The translations under genes and the position numbers were made by a program. The notes below the pieces were generated by a model. It had not been told where the DNA came from and did no database searches. It worked only from the letters and a program-made list of their open reading frames with translations. 64,000 nt of DNA from Blautia schinkii (lineage in GTDB: Bacteria; Bacillota; Clostridia; Lachnospirales; Lachnospiraceae): contig NZ_JAAWUO010000001.1 in the NCBI RefSeq assembly GCF_013304825.1, forward strand, positions 1-64,000. The letters run 5' to 3'. This document shows, piece after piece, positions 49,524 to 59,043 of this stretch. Positions within the stretch are counted from its first letter, which is position 1, and the number at the start of each line of letters is the position of its first letter.

Positions 49524-51938
49524 ATGAGATATGGGTATTTTGATGAAGAAAAAAAGGAATATGTGATTACCAGGCCGGACACACCTGCTCCGTGGGTGAA
49601 TTATTTGGGATCGCCGGAATACGGAGCAATCGTTTCCAATAATGCAGGGGGATACAGCTTTGCAAAATCCGGGGCGAACGGCAGAATCCTGAGATATATT
49701 TTTAATCAGTTTGATCAGCCGGGAAGATATATTTATCTCAGGGATAATGACACAAAAGATTATTGGTCAGCATCCTGGCAGCCGGTTGGCAAAGATCTCA
49801 GTGAGTATAAAAGTGAATGTCATCATGGCACAGCCTATACTAAAATGATGGCAGATTACAGCGAGATACATTCAGAGGTGAGATACTATGTACCGCTTGG
49901 GCAGTCCTACGAGGTATGGAATCTGAAAGTTACCAACTGCTCAGACAAAAAACGTGAGATCAGTGTGACCGGATATGCAGAGTTTACAAATAACAGCAAT
50001 TATGAACAGGATCAGGTGAATCTGCAGTATTCCCAGTATATTACAAGAACAGTATTCTGTGGAGATCGTGTACGTCAGATGATCCATGCGAATCTGGACG
50101 GCCTTAAGGATGGGGAAGAGGTTGATAACAAGAACGTGTTCAACCGATTCTTCGGCCTGGCTGGAGAGAAGGTTTCTTCCTGGTGTGGTGACAGGGAAAA
50201 ATTCCTTGGAAGATATCACGGATACAACAATCCGGCAGGGGTTGAAGCCGGTGTATTATGTAATGAGGGAAATTATAATGAAAACAGCTGTGGAGCTCTT
50301 TCAGCTGTAATTACTCTGGAACCGGGAGAAAGTCGGGAAATGGCTTTTCTGGCAGGAATGAAGGAGGATAATGAAGCAGCGGAGATTATAGCACATTATG
50401 CAGACTGTGAAAAAACATGCGCGGTGGAGCTTGAAGAACTGATCAGTTACTGGCACGGACAGCTTGCACATTTTCAGATCAGAACACCAAGTCCGGAATT
50501 CGATACCATGATCAATACATGGAACGCATATAACTGTTTTATGACATTTATCTGGTCACGTGCAGCATCTTTTACTTATTGCGGACTTCGTAACGGATAT
50601 GGATACCGTGATACTGTACAGGATATCCAGGGTGTGATCCATCTTGCACCCCAAATGGCACTGGATAAGATCCGTTTCATGCTGTCAGCACAGGTAGATA
50701 ACGGCGGCGGTCTTCCACTTGTGAAATTCACACATAATCCGGGACATGAGGATACACCGGATGATGCGTCCTATGTACAGGAAACCGGTCATCCGGCATA
50801 CCGCGCAGATGATGCACTCTGGCTGTTCCCTACTGTATACAAATATATTTCAGAGACAGGAAATTTTGCATTCATCGATGAAGTGATCCCGTTTGCAAAC
50901 AGGGATGAAGGAACTGTATATGAGCATCTGAAAAGAGCTATTGACTTCTCCATGAACCATCTTGGCAGACATGGAATGCCGGCCGGACTTTATGCAGACT
51001 GGAATGATTGTCTGAGACTTGGAAAGGATGGGGAATCTACTTTCGTTGCATTACAGTTCTATTATGCAATGACTATCCTGAAAGAGTTTGCAAAGTACAA
51101 AAAAGATGAAAAATATATAAAATACCTGGAAGAAAAACAAGAGCAGCTTGGAAAATTGATCCAGGAACTCTGTTGGAATGAAGATCGTTTTATCCGTGGG
51201 TTTACGGAGCGGGGAGAGGTTATCGGAAAGAGAACTGACCCGGAGGCAAATATGTGGCTGAATCCACAGAGCTGGGCTGTGATCAGCGGCCTTGCAACAG
51301 AGCGGCAGGCAGATCTGGCTCTTCAAATGGTTTATGAAAGATTGAATACAGAATACGGTGCAATCCTTATGGATCCTCCATATCATGCAAATGCTTTTGA
51401 CGGAGCACTTGCGGTTATCTACAATGCAGGAACAAAGGAAAATGCGGGAATCTTTTCACAGTCACAGGGATGGCTCATTCTGGCAGAAGCACTTTGCGGA
51501 CATGGTGAGCGTGCATTTAATTATTTCCTGGAGAATGCTCCGGCAGCGCAGAATGACAGGGCTGAGATCAGACAGCTGGAGCCATACTGCTATGGACAGT
51601 TTACAGAAGGAAAAGCAAGCCCGAATTTCGGACGATCTCATGTGCACTGGCTGACAGGAACAGCATCTACTGTGATGGTAGGATGTGTAGAAGGAATTCT
51701 TGGCATGCGTCCGGATTTCTATGGCTTACGTATAGCACCATCGATTCCAAAAGAATGGGAGAAGTTTGAGATAAGCAAGGATTTCCGTGGATGTCATCTC
51801 CATATCACTGTGAAGAATCCGGGACATGTGGAAGCCGGATGTAAAAAACTCTATGTAAATGGAGAAGAACTTCCGGGTAATTATATTCCGCAGGAGAAAC
51901 TTACCGGTGAGACAGAAATTGAATTCTATATGTCATGA
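49524..51938 (+). CDS. GH94 glycoside phosphorylase
   Basis: An 804-residue cytoplasmic enzyme from ATG 49524 (site CAGGAGA). Layout: N-terminal beta-sandwich with GYSFAKSGANGRILRY, a linker, the (alpha/alpha)6 barrel with RNGYGYRDTVQDIQG, HPAYRADDALWLFP and the catalytic acid in LYADWNDCLRLG (Asp495), and a C-terminal beta-domain (GLRIAPSIPKEWEKFEI). GH94 enzymes split beta-glucosidic bonds with phosphate to release sugar-1-phosphate, saving ATP; cellobiose and chitobiose phosphorylases are nearest in form and length. The exact linkage is not decided. It is the first gene of the plus-strand GH94 pair and has the AraC-type promoter upstream. Confidence 0.88.
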   Translation: MRYGYFDEEKKEYVITRPDTPAPWVNYLGSPEYGAIVSNNAGGYSFAKSGANGRILRYIFNQFDQPGRYIYLRDNDTKDYWSASWQPVGKDLSEYKSECHHGTAYTKMMADYSEIHSEVRYYVPLGQSYEVWNLKVTNCSDKKREISVTGYAEFTNNSNYEQDQVNLQYSQYITRTVFCGDRVRQMIHANLDGLKDGEEVDNKNVFNRFFGLAGEKVSSWCGDREKFLGRYHGYNNPAGVEAGVLCNEGNYNENSCGALSAVITLEPGESREMAFLAGMKEDNEAAEIIAHYADCEKTCAVELEELISYWHGQLAHFQIRTPSPEFDTMINTWNAYNCFMTFIWSRAASFTYCGLRNGYGYRDTVQDIQGVIHLAPQMALDKIRFMLSAQVDNGGGLPLVKFTHNPGHEDTPDDASYVQETGHPAYRADDALWLFPTVYKYISETGNFAFIDEVIPFANRDEGTVYEHLKRAIDFSMNHLGRHGMPAGLYADWNDCLRLGKDGESTFVALQFYYAMTILKEFAKYKKDEKYIKYLEEKQEQLGKLIQELCWNEDRFIRGFTERGEVIGKRTDPEANMWLNPQSWAVISGLATERQADLALQMVYERLNTEYGAILMDPPYHANAFDGALAVIYNAGTKENAGIFSQSQGWLILAEALCGHGERAFNYFLENAPAAQNDRAEIRQLEPYCYGQFTEGKASPNFGRSHVHWLTGTASTVMVGCVEGILGMRPDFYGLRIAPSIPKEWEKFEISKDFRGCHLHITVKNPGHVEAGCKKLYVNGEELPGNYIPQEKLTGETEIEFYMS

Positions 51939-52034
51939 CATAATGGATATAAATTGCGAGGAGATCACATTTATGAATACAAAGTAAAATGGAATATAAA
52001 TACCGTTTTATTTTGGCAGGAAGGAGATCACAGA

Positions 52035-54734
52035 ATGAAATATATAAAATTTCAGGATAAAAATGGAAGCTTTTCCATAGAAAATCCGGAGAATTACAAC
52101 GGTTTATATATACCTCTGGCCGGAGAAAACGGATTGAAATCCGCGATCACCCCTTCTCTGGGAGGAGACAGCAAACTGGATCAGAATCATTTTCTGCTGG
52201 AACCGGTAAGCATTGAGAATCTTCATAATAATCGAAACACCAGAAATTTCTGGTGCAAGATAAAAGGAAAAGGTTACTGGTCAGCATGCGGAGTTTCGGC
52301 AGAACAGGAATTTCAGAAATATACTGATAAACAGGATAAAAGCAGCCTGGAAGCCGGATTTATGTGGCAGAAGCTGCACAGAACTTCTGAGAAATACGGA
52401 CTTCAGTCAGAGATTTTGTCTTTTGTGACAGTGAAAGGTGATGCGGAGGTCCATCTTGTAAAGATTACCAATATTGAAGAGGAAGAACAGGAGATCACAC
52501 CGGTTGCTGTAATACCTGTATATGGAAGAAGTGCAGACAATCTCAGAGATCACAGGCATGTGACTTCCCTTTTGCACAGGATAAGAACAACGGAGTACGG
52601 TGTTGAAGTAAAACCGGTGCTTTCTTTTGATGAAAGAGGTCATCAGAAGAATAATACTGCATATTTTGTATATGGATCTGAAGGCGAGGGAACGGAACCG
52701 GAAAGCTTTTATCCTGATGTGGAAATGTTTATCGGAGAAGGCGGTTCTTTCCTGATTCCGGAGGTGGTCAGAGAAGAGAAAAAAGGTGTTCCGGCAGGAA
52801 CAGAAATTGAAGGAAAGGAAGCTGTCGGTGGTATTCGTTTTGCATCCAGGGTTCTGAGACCACATGAAACAGCTGTATATGTTGTGACAGCGGGAATATC
52901 TGAAAGAAATCAGCTGCCGGAGGAGACTGCACGGTTTTACAGAACTGAAAAACAGGTTGCAAGAGAATTTGAACATGTAAAAAAACACTGGACAGAAAAA
53001 GTGAATGTTTCTTTTGAGACAGGTGATGAGGACAGAGATAATTATCTGAAATGGATCTGTTTCCAGCCGATATTAAGAAGAATTTACGGTTGTTCATTCC
53101 TCCCGTATCATGATTATGGAAAAGGTGGAAGAGGCTGGCGTGATCTCTGGCAGGACTGTCTGGCACTTCTGATCATGGAGCCTTCTGTTGTACGTCAGAT
53201 GATCGTCGATAATTACGGTGGAGTACGCATCGATGGAACCAATGCCACGATCATCGGAAACAGACAGGGTGAATTTATCGCAGACCGTAACAACATTGCC
53301 CGTGTGTGGATGGATCATGCTTTCTGGCCATTTGTGACAACGCAGCTTTATATGGATCAGACCGGGGATATGAATGTCCTTTTTGAGAAGATTCCATATT
53401 TCAAGGATCTTCAGACAAAAAGAGGAACTGCGCATGATGAAAAATGGAGCAGTGCCTATGGAGAAAATCAGAAAACAGAATCCGGTGAGATTTATTACGG
53501 AACGGTTCTGGAACACATTTTGCTGGAAAATATCTGTGCTTTTTATGATGTAGGAGAGCACAACGAGATGAAACTTCACGGGGCAGACTGGAACGATGCC
53601 ATGGATATGGCATGGGAAAATGGTGAGAGTGTGGCATTTACCTGTGCATATGCTGGAAATATGAAGAACATCGCAGAATATCTGAGAAAACTTCAGGAAA
53701 AGGAAATGTTTGACAGGATTGAAGTTGCGGAAGAAATGGAAATCCTGTTTACCGGAGACCGTGAGCTTTATGAAAGCCCGGAGAAAAAACAGCAGCTTCT
53801 GAGACAGTACACAGAAAAATGTGCACATGATATCAGCGGAAATACTATTGTGATCCGTCTGGACCAGCTTAGCCGGAATCTGGATGAAAAGGCAGACTGG
53901 ATGATGGAAAACATCCGCAGAAGAGAATGGGTAAAAGACGGAGAAAACGGCTGGTTCAACGGATATTATGATGATCATAAACGTCCTGTGGAAAGGGCAG
54001 AAAACAGCCAGGTACGTATGATGCTTACCAGTCAGGTATTTGCAATCATGAGTAAAACTGCACAGAAAGATCAGATTGAGTCTATCTGTAAAAGTGCGGA
54101 TAAATATCTTTTTGACCGTCAGGCAGGAGGATATCGCCTGAATACCAATTTCCATGAAGAAAAATTTGATCTGGGAAGAATGTTCGGATTTGCTTATGGA
54201 GAAAAGGAAAACGGAGCGGTATTTTCCCATATGGCTGTTATGTATGGCAATGCACTGTATAAAAACGGCTATGCAAAAGAAGGACATAAGGTTCTGGAAA
54301 CGCTTCTGGACGCTGCCATGGATTTTGAGAACAGCAGGATGTATCCTGGAATTCCGGAATATTTTGATAATCAGGGAAGAGGATTGTATGCATATCTTAC
54401 CGGTGCTGCAAGCTGGTATATGCTGACTATGATCACAGAGGTATTTGGCGTCAGAGGAGATCTTGGAGATCTGGTGATCGCGCCGGCACTGATGCCGGAG
54501 CAGTATAATGAGAATGGACAGGCATCTCTTACTATGGAATTTGCCGGAAGAAAGCTGGAAATCTGTATCTGCAATCCGGAGAAAAAACTTCCTTCAGAAT
54601 ATAAAATAAAAACAGTATGGTGCGATGAACAGGAAATGAAAAACAAACAGAGTACCTGTGTACGTATAGATCGGGAACTGCTCGAAAAGCTTTCTGTAAA
54701 AGAAACACACAGGATCAAAGTGGAACTGATGTAA
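52035..54734 (+). CDS. Second GH94-type glycoside phosphorylase
   Basis: An 899-residue enzyme from ATG 52035 (GGAAGGAG site), lying 96 bases after the first GH94 gene. The catalytic barrel shows FLPYHDYGKGGRGWRDLWQD, GGVRIDGTNATIIGNRQGEF, and the acid in HGADWNDAMDMAW (Asp521), and a C-terminal GDLVIAPALMPEQY segment. This form, with HDYGKGGRGWRDLWQD, resembles GH94 enzymes acting on longer beta-glucan chains, such as 1,2-beta-oligoglucan phosphorylases, more than cellobiose phosphorylase. Two distinct phosphorylases could split work between long chains and disaccharides. Linkage is inferred. Confidence 0.82.
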   Translation: MKYIKFQDKNGSFSIENPENYNGLYIPLAGENGLKSAITPSLGGDSKLDQNHFLLEPVSIENLHNNRNTRNFWCKIKGKGYWSACGVSAEQEFQKYTDKQDKSSLEAGFMWQKLHRTSEKYGLQSEILSFVTVKGDAEVHLVKITNIEEEEQEITPVAVIPVYGRSADNLRDHRHVTSLLHRIRTTEYGVEVKPVLSFDERGHQKNNTAYFVYGSEGEGTEPESFYPDVEMFIGEGGSFLIPEVVREEKKGVPAGTEIEGKEAVGGIRFASRVLRPHETAVYVVTAGISERNQLPEETARFYRTEKQVAREFEHVKKHWTEKVNVSFETGDEDRDNYLKWICFQPILRRIYGCSFLPYHDYGKGGRGWRDLWQDCLALLIMEPSVVRQMIVDNYGGVRIDGTNATIIGNRQGEFIADRNNIARVWMDHAFWPFVTTQLYMDQTGDMNVLFEKIPYFKDLQTKRGTAHDEKWSSAYGENQKTESGEIYYGTVLEHILLENICAFYDVGEHNEMKLHGADWNDAMDMAWENGESVAFTCAYAGNMKNIAEYLRKLQEKEMFDRIEVAEEMEILFTGDRELYESPEKKQQLLRQYTEKCAHDISGNTIVIRLDQLSRNLDEKADWMMENIRRREWVKDGENGWFNGYYDDHKRPVERAENSQVRMMLTSQVFAIMSKTAQKDQIESICKSADKYLFDRQAGGYRLNTNFHEEKFDLGRMFGFAYGEKENGAVFSHMAVMYGNALYKNGYAKEGHKVLETLLDAAMDFENSRMYPGIPEYFDNQGRGLYAYLTGAASWYMLTMITEVFGVRGDLGDLVIAPALMPEQYNENGQASLTMEFAGRKLEICICNPEKKLPSEYKIKTVWCDEQEMKNKQSTCVRIDRELLEKLSVKETHRIKVELM

Positions 54735-54787
54735 CCGAAATCGGTTATACATAATTGTTAAATTACAGAAACAGAAGTATCAATAGG

Positions 54788-54832
54788 AAAACGGCATCCC
54801 ACAGTTGTAAAAAGCTGCGGGATGTCGTTTTT
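54788..54832. terminator. Terminator between the GH94 genes and the convergent AraC gene
   Basis: ACGGCATCCCACAG pairs with CTGCGGGATGTCGT (two G-T) and is followed by TTTTTG; on the other strand the T-run is shorter. A small TAACCGA/TCGGTTA hairpin lies right at the GH94 stop codon. Confidence 0.75.
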
Positions 54833-54870
54833 GATGCTGATAAAAATATCAGCCATAATAATAAAGATGT

Positions 54871-55611
54871 TTACCACATGGATTTGTAATATTTGTCACG
54901 GTACTTCTTTGGGGTAAGGCCGGTGAAGTTTTCAAAGATCTGGATAAAATGACTCTGTGAAGAGAAATTCAGATAATTGGCGATATCAACTACTGCTTTA
55001 TCAGAGTATCGGAGCAGGTGAGTGGCTTTTTCGATTTTTTTCTCGCGGATGTAATCACTTATGGATACTCCAAGATTCTGTTTGAATACTCTGGACAGAT
55101 AACTGGGAGAGAGTCCGGTATGTTCTGACAGATCCTGAATGGTGATACGCTCTTTAATGTGACCGTAAATATAGTCCACGCATTGCATGACCGGTCTGGA
55201 AAGAATAGAGCTTTTTTTCTGGAGGATCATTTTTCCGGTAAAATCTCTGGCCATAATATGATGCAGATCTGCAATCTGGCGTACAGTGGTGCAGGAATCC
55301 ATTTTCAGAATGTAAAAATCGCTGAGACGATATGCCTGTTCAGGCTCCAGTCCACCGTCAATACAGTAACGGGTGAGCATGGCAGTAGTGACAACGAAAT
55401 GATACTTCAGGTTGGTCAGAGGATTTTTGGAGAGGATACCGGTTCCCTTCAGATGAAGAAAAGAGTCTTCCTCGCAGTTTTTGTTTACAGTTTCCATATC
55501 ACCGGCTCTTACGGCATTGTAAAAAGAATATTCCACAGAGGGAGAGCGATGAAGAGCTTCCGGTTCTGTATCTTTCAGCTCATTAGTAATCCAGTCTTGG
55601 GAAATGGACAT
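54871..55611 (-). CDS. AraC family transcriptional regulator
   Basis: A 246-residue protein from ATG 55611 (AGGAGG 8 bases upstream). The C-terminal 100 residues hold the two helix-turn-helix motifs of AraC proteins: ITIQDLSEHTGLSPSYLSRVFKQ and AVVDIANYLNFSSQSHFIQIFENFTGLTPKKYR. The N-terminal part is helical rather than a cupin, as in many Clostridial sugar regulators. It is divergent from the solute-binding protein gene and convergent with the GH94 genes, and probably activates both promoters carrying the ATGWCATGAAT box. Confidence 0.88.
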   Translation of the reverse strand: MSISQDWITNELKDTEPEALHRSPSVEYSFYNAVRAGDMETVNKNCEEDSFLHLKGTGILSKNPLTNLKYHFVVTTAMLTRYCIDGGLEPEQAYRLSDFYILKMDSCTTVRQIADLHHIMARDFTGKMILQKKSSILSRPVMQCVDYIYGHIKERITIQDLSEHTGLSPSYLSRVFKQNLGVSISDYIREKKIEKATHLLRYSDKAVVDIANYLNFSSQSHFIQIFENFTGLTPKKYRDKYYKSMW

Positions 55612-55665
55612 ATTGATATCCTCCTTATATGTTGATGTTTAAGGAATGTGTTGGTTTTTTATATT

Positions 55666-55706
55666 ATGACATGAATCTGACATTTTGTTAAGATTAATAA
55701 TATAAT
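55666..55706 (+). promoter_or_regulatory. Promoter of the ABC importer operon with candidate AraC box
   Basis: ATGACATGAAT (55666-55676) abuts -35 CTGACA (55677-55682); an 18-base spacer leads to -10 TATAAT (55701-55706). It matches the GH94 promoter at 49398 in 10 of 11 box positions and in geometry. It lies in the 173-base divergent gap with the AraC gene. Confidence 0.75.
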
Positions 55707-55784
55707 CGCAGATAAAAAAATGGTATATTTTCATCATCAAAGGTAAAGCATCGGGGATGCTACAGAAAAAGGAGGATTTATACT

Positions 55785-57152
55785 ATGAAAAAAAGAGCGG
55801 TATCTATGATCCTTGCAGCAGCAATGGTTTGTGGAATGATGGCAGCAAATGTAAGCTGTGTATCTGCAAAAGGATCGGATGAGGGAAAAGTGATCAATAT
55901 TTATTCCTGGAATGATGAGTTCCGTCAGAGACTGGAAGCTATTTATCCGGAAGTAGAGTCCACTTCCAAAGATGGTACAGTTACAAAACTGAAAGATGGT
56001 ACAGAGATCCACTGGATCGTAAATCCGAACCAGGATGGCGTATATCAGCAGAAACTGGATGAGGCACTTCTCAACCAGGCTGATGCAAGTGCAGATGATA
56101 AGGTAGACATGTTCCTTTCTGAGACAGATTATGTGTTCAAATATACAGACAAAGATGCAGATGTTGCAATGCCTCTTACTGATCTTGGCATTGATCCGGA
56201 CAAGGATCTTGCAGATCAGTATGATTTCACGAAAACAACAGCTTCTGATGCGGATGGAGTACAGAGAGGCGCCACATGGCAGTGCTGCCCGGGTGTCCTT
56301 GTATATCGTCGTGACATTGCGAAAGATGTTTTCGGTACTGATGACCCGAAAGAAGTTGGCGAGAAGATGAAAGACTGGGATACAGCTAAAGAATCAGCAG
56401 CTCAGCTGAAAGAAAAAGGATATTATACATTTGCTTCTTATGCAGACACTTTTCGTTTATATGGAAACAGCATTGAGAATCCGTGGGTAGAGTCCGGTGA
56501 TTCTGTGATCAAAGTAGATTCAAAGATCATGGACTGGGTAAAAGATTCCAAAGAGTGGCTGGATGCAGGTTATCTTAACAAAACTGTAAAAGGTCAGTGG
56601 AACGATGACTGGAACAAGGCAATGAGTTCTGGGTCCAAGGTATTCGCATTCCTCTTCCCGGCATGGGGTATCGACTTTACTCTGAAACCAAACTGGGATG
56701 GAGCAGAAGGTGACTGGGCTGTTACAAATCCTCCGCAGGAATACAACTGGGGTGGCTCTTACATTCAGGCTGCAACAGGAACAGATAATCCGGAACATGT
56801 CAAAGATATTATTCTGGCAATGACGGGAAATCAGGATAATCTTCTTAAGATTTCCAAAGAATACTCTGATTTTACAAATACAAAATCCGGTATGAAAGAT
56901 GCAGCTACAAATGCAGATTTCGCATCTGATTTCCTTGGTGGACAGAACCCGTTTGAGTATTTTGCACCGGTTGCAGAGAATATCAAGATCGCACCGCTTT
57001 CCGCATATGACCAGGGTTGTGTAGAGTTGATCCAGAACGCTTTCAGTGATTACTTCCAGGGTAAAGTAGACTTTGACAAAGCAAAAGCCAACTTTGAGAC
57101 AGCTATTCAGGAGCGTTATCCGGAGATCACAGAGATCCAGTGGCCGGAATAA
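55785..57152 (+). CDS. Extracellular solute-binding protein of a sugar ABC importer
   Basis: A 455-residue protein behind AAAAAGGAGGA. A signal sequence (SMILAAAMVCGMMAANVSC) gives export; Cys25 is a possible lipid site though the lipobox is atypical. The mature fold is a family 1 substrate-binding protein: INIYSWNDEFRQRLEAIYPE, NPNQDGVYQQKLDEALL, MFLSETDYVFKYT, with many aromatic residues (WQCCPG, FLFPAWGIDF, PPQEYNWGGSY) fit for stacking on sugars. With its permeases it brings oligosaccharides to the phosphorylases and GH3. It is the first gene of the operon. Confidence 0.88.
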   Translation: MKKRAVSMILAAAMVCGMMAANVSCVSAKGSDEGKVINIYSWNDEFRQRLEAIYPEVESTSKDGTVTKLKDGTEIHWIVNPNQDGVYQQKLDEALLNQADASADDKVDMFLSETDYVFKYTDKDADVAMPLTDLGIDPDKDLADQYDFTKTTASDADGVQRGATWQCCPGVLVYRRDIAKDVFGTDDPKEVGEKMKDWDTAKESAAQLKEKGYYTFASYADTFRLYGNSIENPWVESGDSVIKVDSKIMDWVKDSKEWLDAGYLNKTVKGQWNDDWNKAMSSGSKVFAFLFPAWGIDFTLKPNWDGAEGDWAVTNPPQEYNWGGSYIQAATGTDNPEHVKDIILAMTGNQDNLLKISKEYSDFTNTKSGMKDAATNADFASDFLGGQNPFEYFAPVAENIKIAPLSAYDQGCVELIQNAFSDYFQGKVDFDKAKANFETAIQERYPEITEIQWPE

Positions 57153-57178
57153 ATACCACATGAGGATAATTGTTGATG

Positions 57179-57202
57179 CTGCAGGATCTTTGGATCCTGC
57201 AG
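57179..57202 (+). promoter_or_regulatory. Stem-loop between the binding-protein and permease genes
   Basis: CTGCAGGATC and GATCCTGCAG form a perfect 10-bp stem with a TTTG loop, with no T-run. Stems at this place often protect the 3' end of the highly expressed binding-protein message and reduce permease expression. Confidence 0.65.
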
Positions 57203-57224
57203 TTTGCTGGAAAGGAAGAGCATT

Positions 57225-58178
57225 ATGAAGAAAAAGAGCGTTAATTACGGAAAATGGGGATACATATTTATTCTTCCGTTTTTTGTGATCTATTTTATCT
57301 TTTCGCTGATTCCGCTGTTTGATACAGTGAGATACAGCTTTTTTGAATATTTCCGTTCTGGAATCAAGCAGATTGGTCCTAATTTTATAGGACTTGCCAA
57401 TTATGTCAGTCTTCTGCATTCTGACATGCTGAAATACGGACTGAATACACTGATCCTTTGGGTGATCGGATTTGTTCCGCAGATTGTTGTTGCACTGGTG
57501 CTTGCATGCTGGTTTACTGATGCCAGGCTGAAGCTTCATGGTAAGCAGTTTTTTAAGGTTGTAATTTATCTGCCGAACCTGATCATGGCATCAGCATTTG
57601 CACTTCTGTTTTTTACCATGTTTTCCACAAACGGACCTGTAAACTCCATTTTGTGTTCACTGGGCTGGATAAAGGAACCGATTGATTTTCTGGGCTCTGT
57701 TCTGGGAACAAGATCATTGGTAGGTTTCATGAATTTCCTGATGTGGTTCGGAAACACGACCATCATGCTGATGGCAGCAGTAATGGGAATCAGTATGGAT
57801 ATTTTTGAAGCATCGGATCTGGACGGATGCAACAGCATTCAGCGTTTCGTCTATATTACGCTTCCACTGATTCGTCCGATTCTTTCCTATACTCTGATCA
57901 CTTCCATCATCGGTGGCCTTCAGATGTTTGATGTACCGCAGATTCTCACAAACGGACAGGGTAATCCGGACAGAACATCCATGACACTGATTATGTTCCT
58001 GAACAGCCATCTGAAGAGCAAGAATTATGGTATGGCCGGAGCATTGTCTGTATACCTGTTTATTATCAGTGCAATCCTCTGCTTCTTTGTATATCGTATG
58101 ACTAACGACAATGATCCGGACGGATCTAAGAAAGCAGCGAAAAAGAGAGCAAGAGCAGAAAGGAGAAAAACAAAATGA
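57225..58178 (+). CDS. Sugar ABC importer permease, MalF/UgpA type
   Basis: A 317-residue membrane protein from ATG 57225 (AAAGGAAGAG site) with six spans (GYIFILPFFVIYFIFSLIP first). The ATPase-contact EAA loop reads EASDLDGCNSIQRFVYITLP. A long basic C-terminal tail (KKAAKKRARAERRKTK) is unusual. It overlaps the next permease gene by 4 bases (ATGA). No ATPase gene lies in this locus, so the importer must use a shared MsmK-like ATPase encoded elsewhere, as is common in Firmicutes. Confidence 0.88.
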   Translation: MKKKSVNYGKWGYIFILPFFVIYFIFSLIPLFDTVRYSFFEYFRSGIKQIGPNFIGLANYVSLLHSDMLKYGLNTLILWVIGFVPQIVVALVLACWFTDARLKLHGKQFFKVVIYLPNLIMASAFALLFFTMFSTNGPVNSILCSLGWIKEPIDFLGSVLGTRSLVGFMNFLMWFGNTTIMLMAAVMGISMDIFEASDLDGCNSIQRFVYITLPLIRPILSYTLITSIIGGLQMFDVPQILTNGQGNPDRTSMTLIMFLNSHLKSKNYGMAGALSVYLFIISAILCFFVYRMTNDNDPDGSKKAAKKRARAERRKTK

Positions 58179-59023
58179 TGAAAGATAAGACAGCCAGCAG
58201 GATCAGAAGTATCGTGGCACATGTGGTACTTATTATTCTTTCCTTTATGTGTCTCTTTTTCTTTTATGTACTGATCGTGAATGCGTCTCATTCTCATGCA
58301 GAGCTTCAGAAGGGATTTTCTGCTCTTCCTGGAAAATATTTCTGGAAAAACCTGATGAATGTTGCAAATGACGGAAGCTTTCCGATGTTCAGGGGAATTC
58401 TTAACAGTATTATCGTGTCCGGATGCAGTGCAGTATTATGTACATATTTTTCCTCACTGACAGCATATGGTCTTTATGCCTATGATTTCAAGGCAAGGAA
58501 TGTAGCGTTTACATTTATCATGGCGATCCTCGTCATGCCGACACAGGTAACTGCAATGGGCTTCCTTCGTCTGATCACAAAGATGGGATTATATGATTCC
58601 CTGCTTCCGTTGATCATTCCGTCTGTTGCGTCACCGGCCGTATTCTATTTTATGTACAGCTATCTGCAGTCCTCACTGCCGATGTCACTGGTAGAAGCAG
58701 CCAGAATTGACGGCTCCGGAGAGTTCCGTACTTTCAACAGTATTGTCCTGCCAATCATGAAGCCGGCAATCGCTGTACAGGCGATTTTTACATTTGTAGG
58801 CTCCTGGAACAATTATTTCGTTCCTGCTCTGGTTATCCAGTCTAAAAGCAAGATGACTGTTCCAATCCTGATTGCAACACTTCGTGGAGCAGATTATATG
58901 AATTTTGATATGGGTAAGATTTACATGATGATCACAGTTGCCATTGTGCCGATCATTATCGTATATCTCCTTCTTTCCAAGTTTATCATCGCAGGAGTGA
59001 CACTTGGAGGCGTAAAAGAATAA
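58175..59023 (+). CDS. Sugar ABC importer permease, MalG/UgpE type
   Basis: A 282-residue membrane protein starting in the stop codon of the partner gene. Six spans are visible, beginning VAHVVLIILSFMCLFFFYVLIV, and the EAA loop is EAARIDGSGEFRTFNSIVLP, followed by the usual NNYFVPALVI region. With the first permease it forms the channel. Twenty bases separate it from the GH3 gene, so all four genes (binding protein, two permeases, GH3) form one operon. Confidence 0.88.
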   Translation: MMKDKTASRIRSIVAHVVLIILSFMCLFFFYVLIVNASHSHAELQKGFSALPGKYFWKNLMNVANDGSFPMFRGILNSIIVSGCSAVLCTYFSSLTAYGLYAYDFKARNVAFTFIMAILVMPTQVTAMGFLRLITKMGLYDSLLPLIIPSVASPAVFYFMYSYLQSSLPMSLVEAARIDGSGEFRTFNSIVLPIMKPAIAVQAIFTFVGSWNNYFVPALVIQSKSKMTVPILIATLRGADYMNFDMGKIYMMITVAIVPIIIVYLLLSKFIIAGVTLGGVKE

Positions 59024-59043
59024 CAAAAGGTAGCAGGTAAGAT

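Noticed and set aside
53094-54287. 397-residue minus-strand frame within the second GH94 gene
   Set aside because: It is a shadow of the GH94 coding strand; its His/Phe/Ile-rich composition has no family match.
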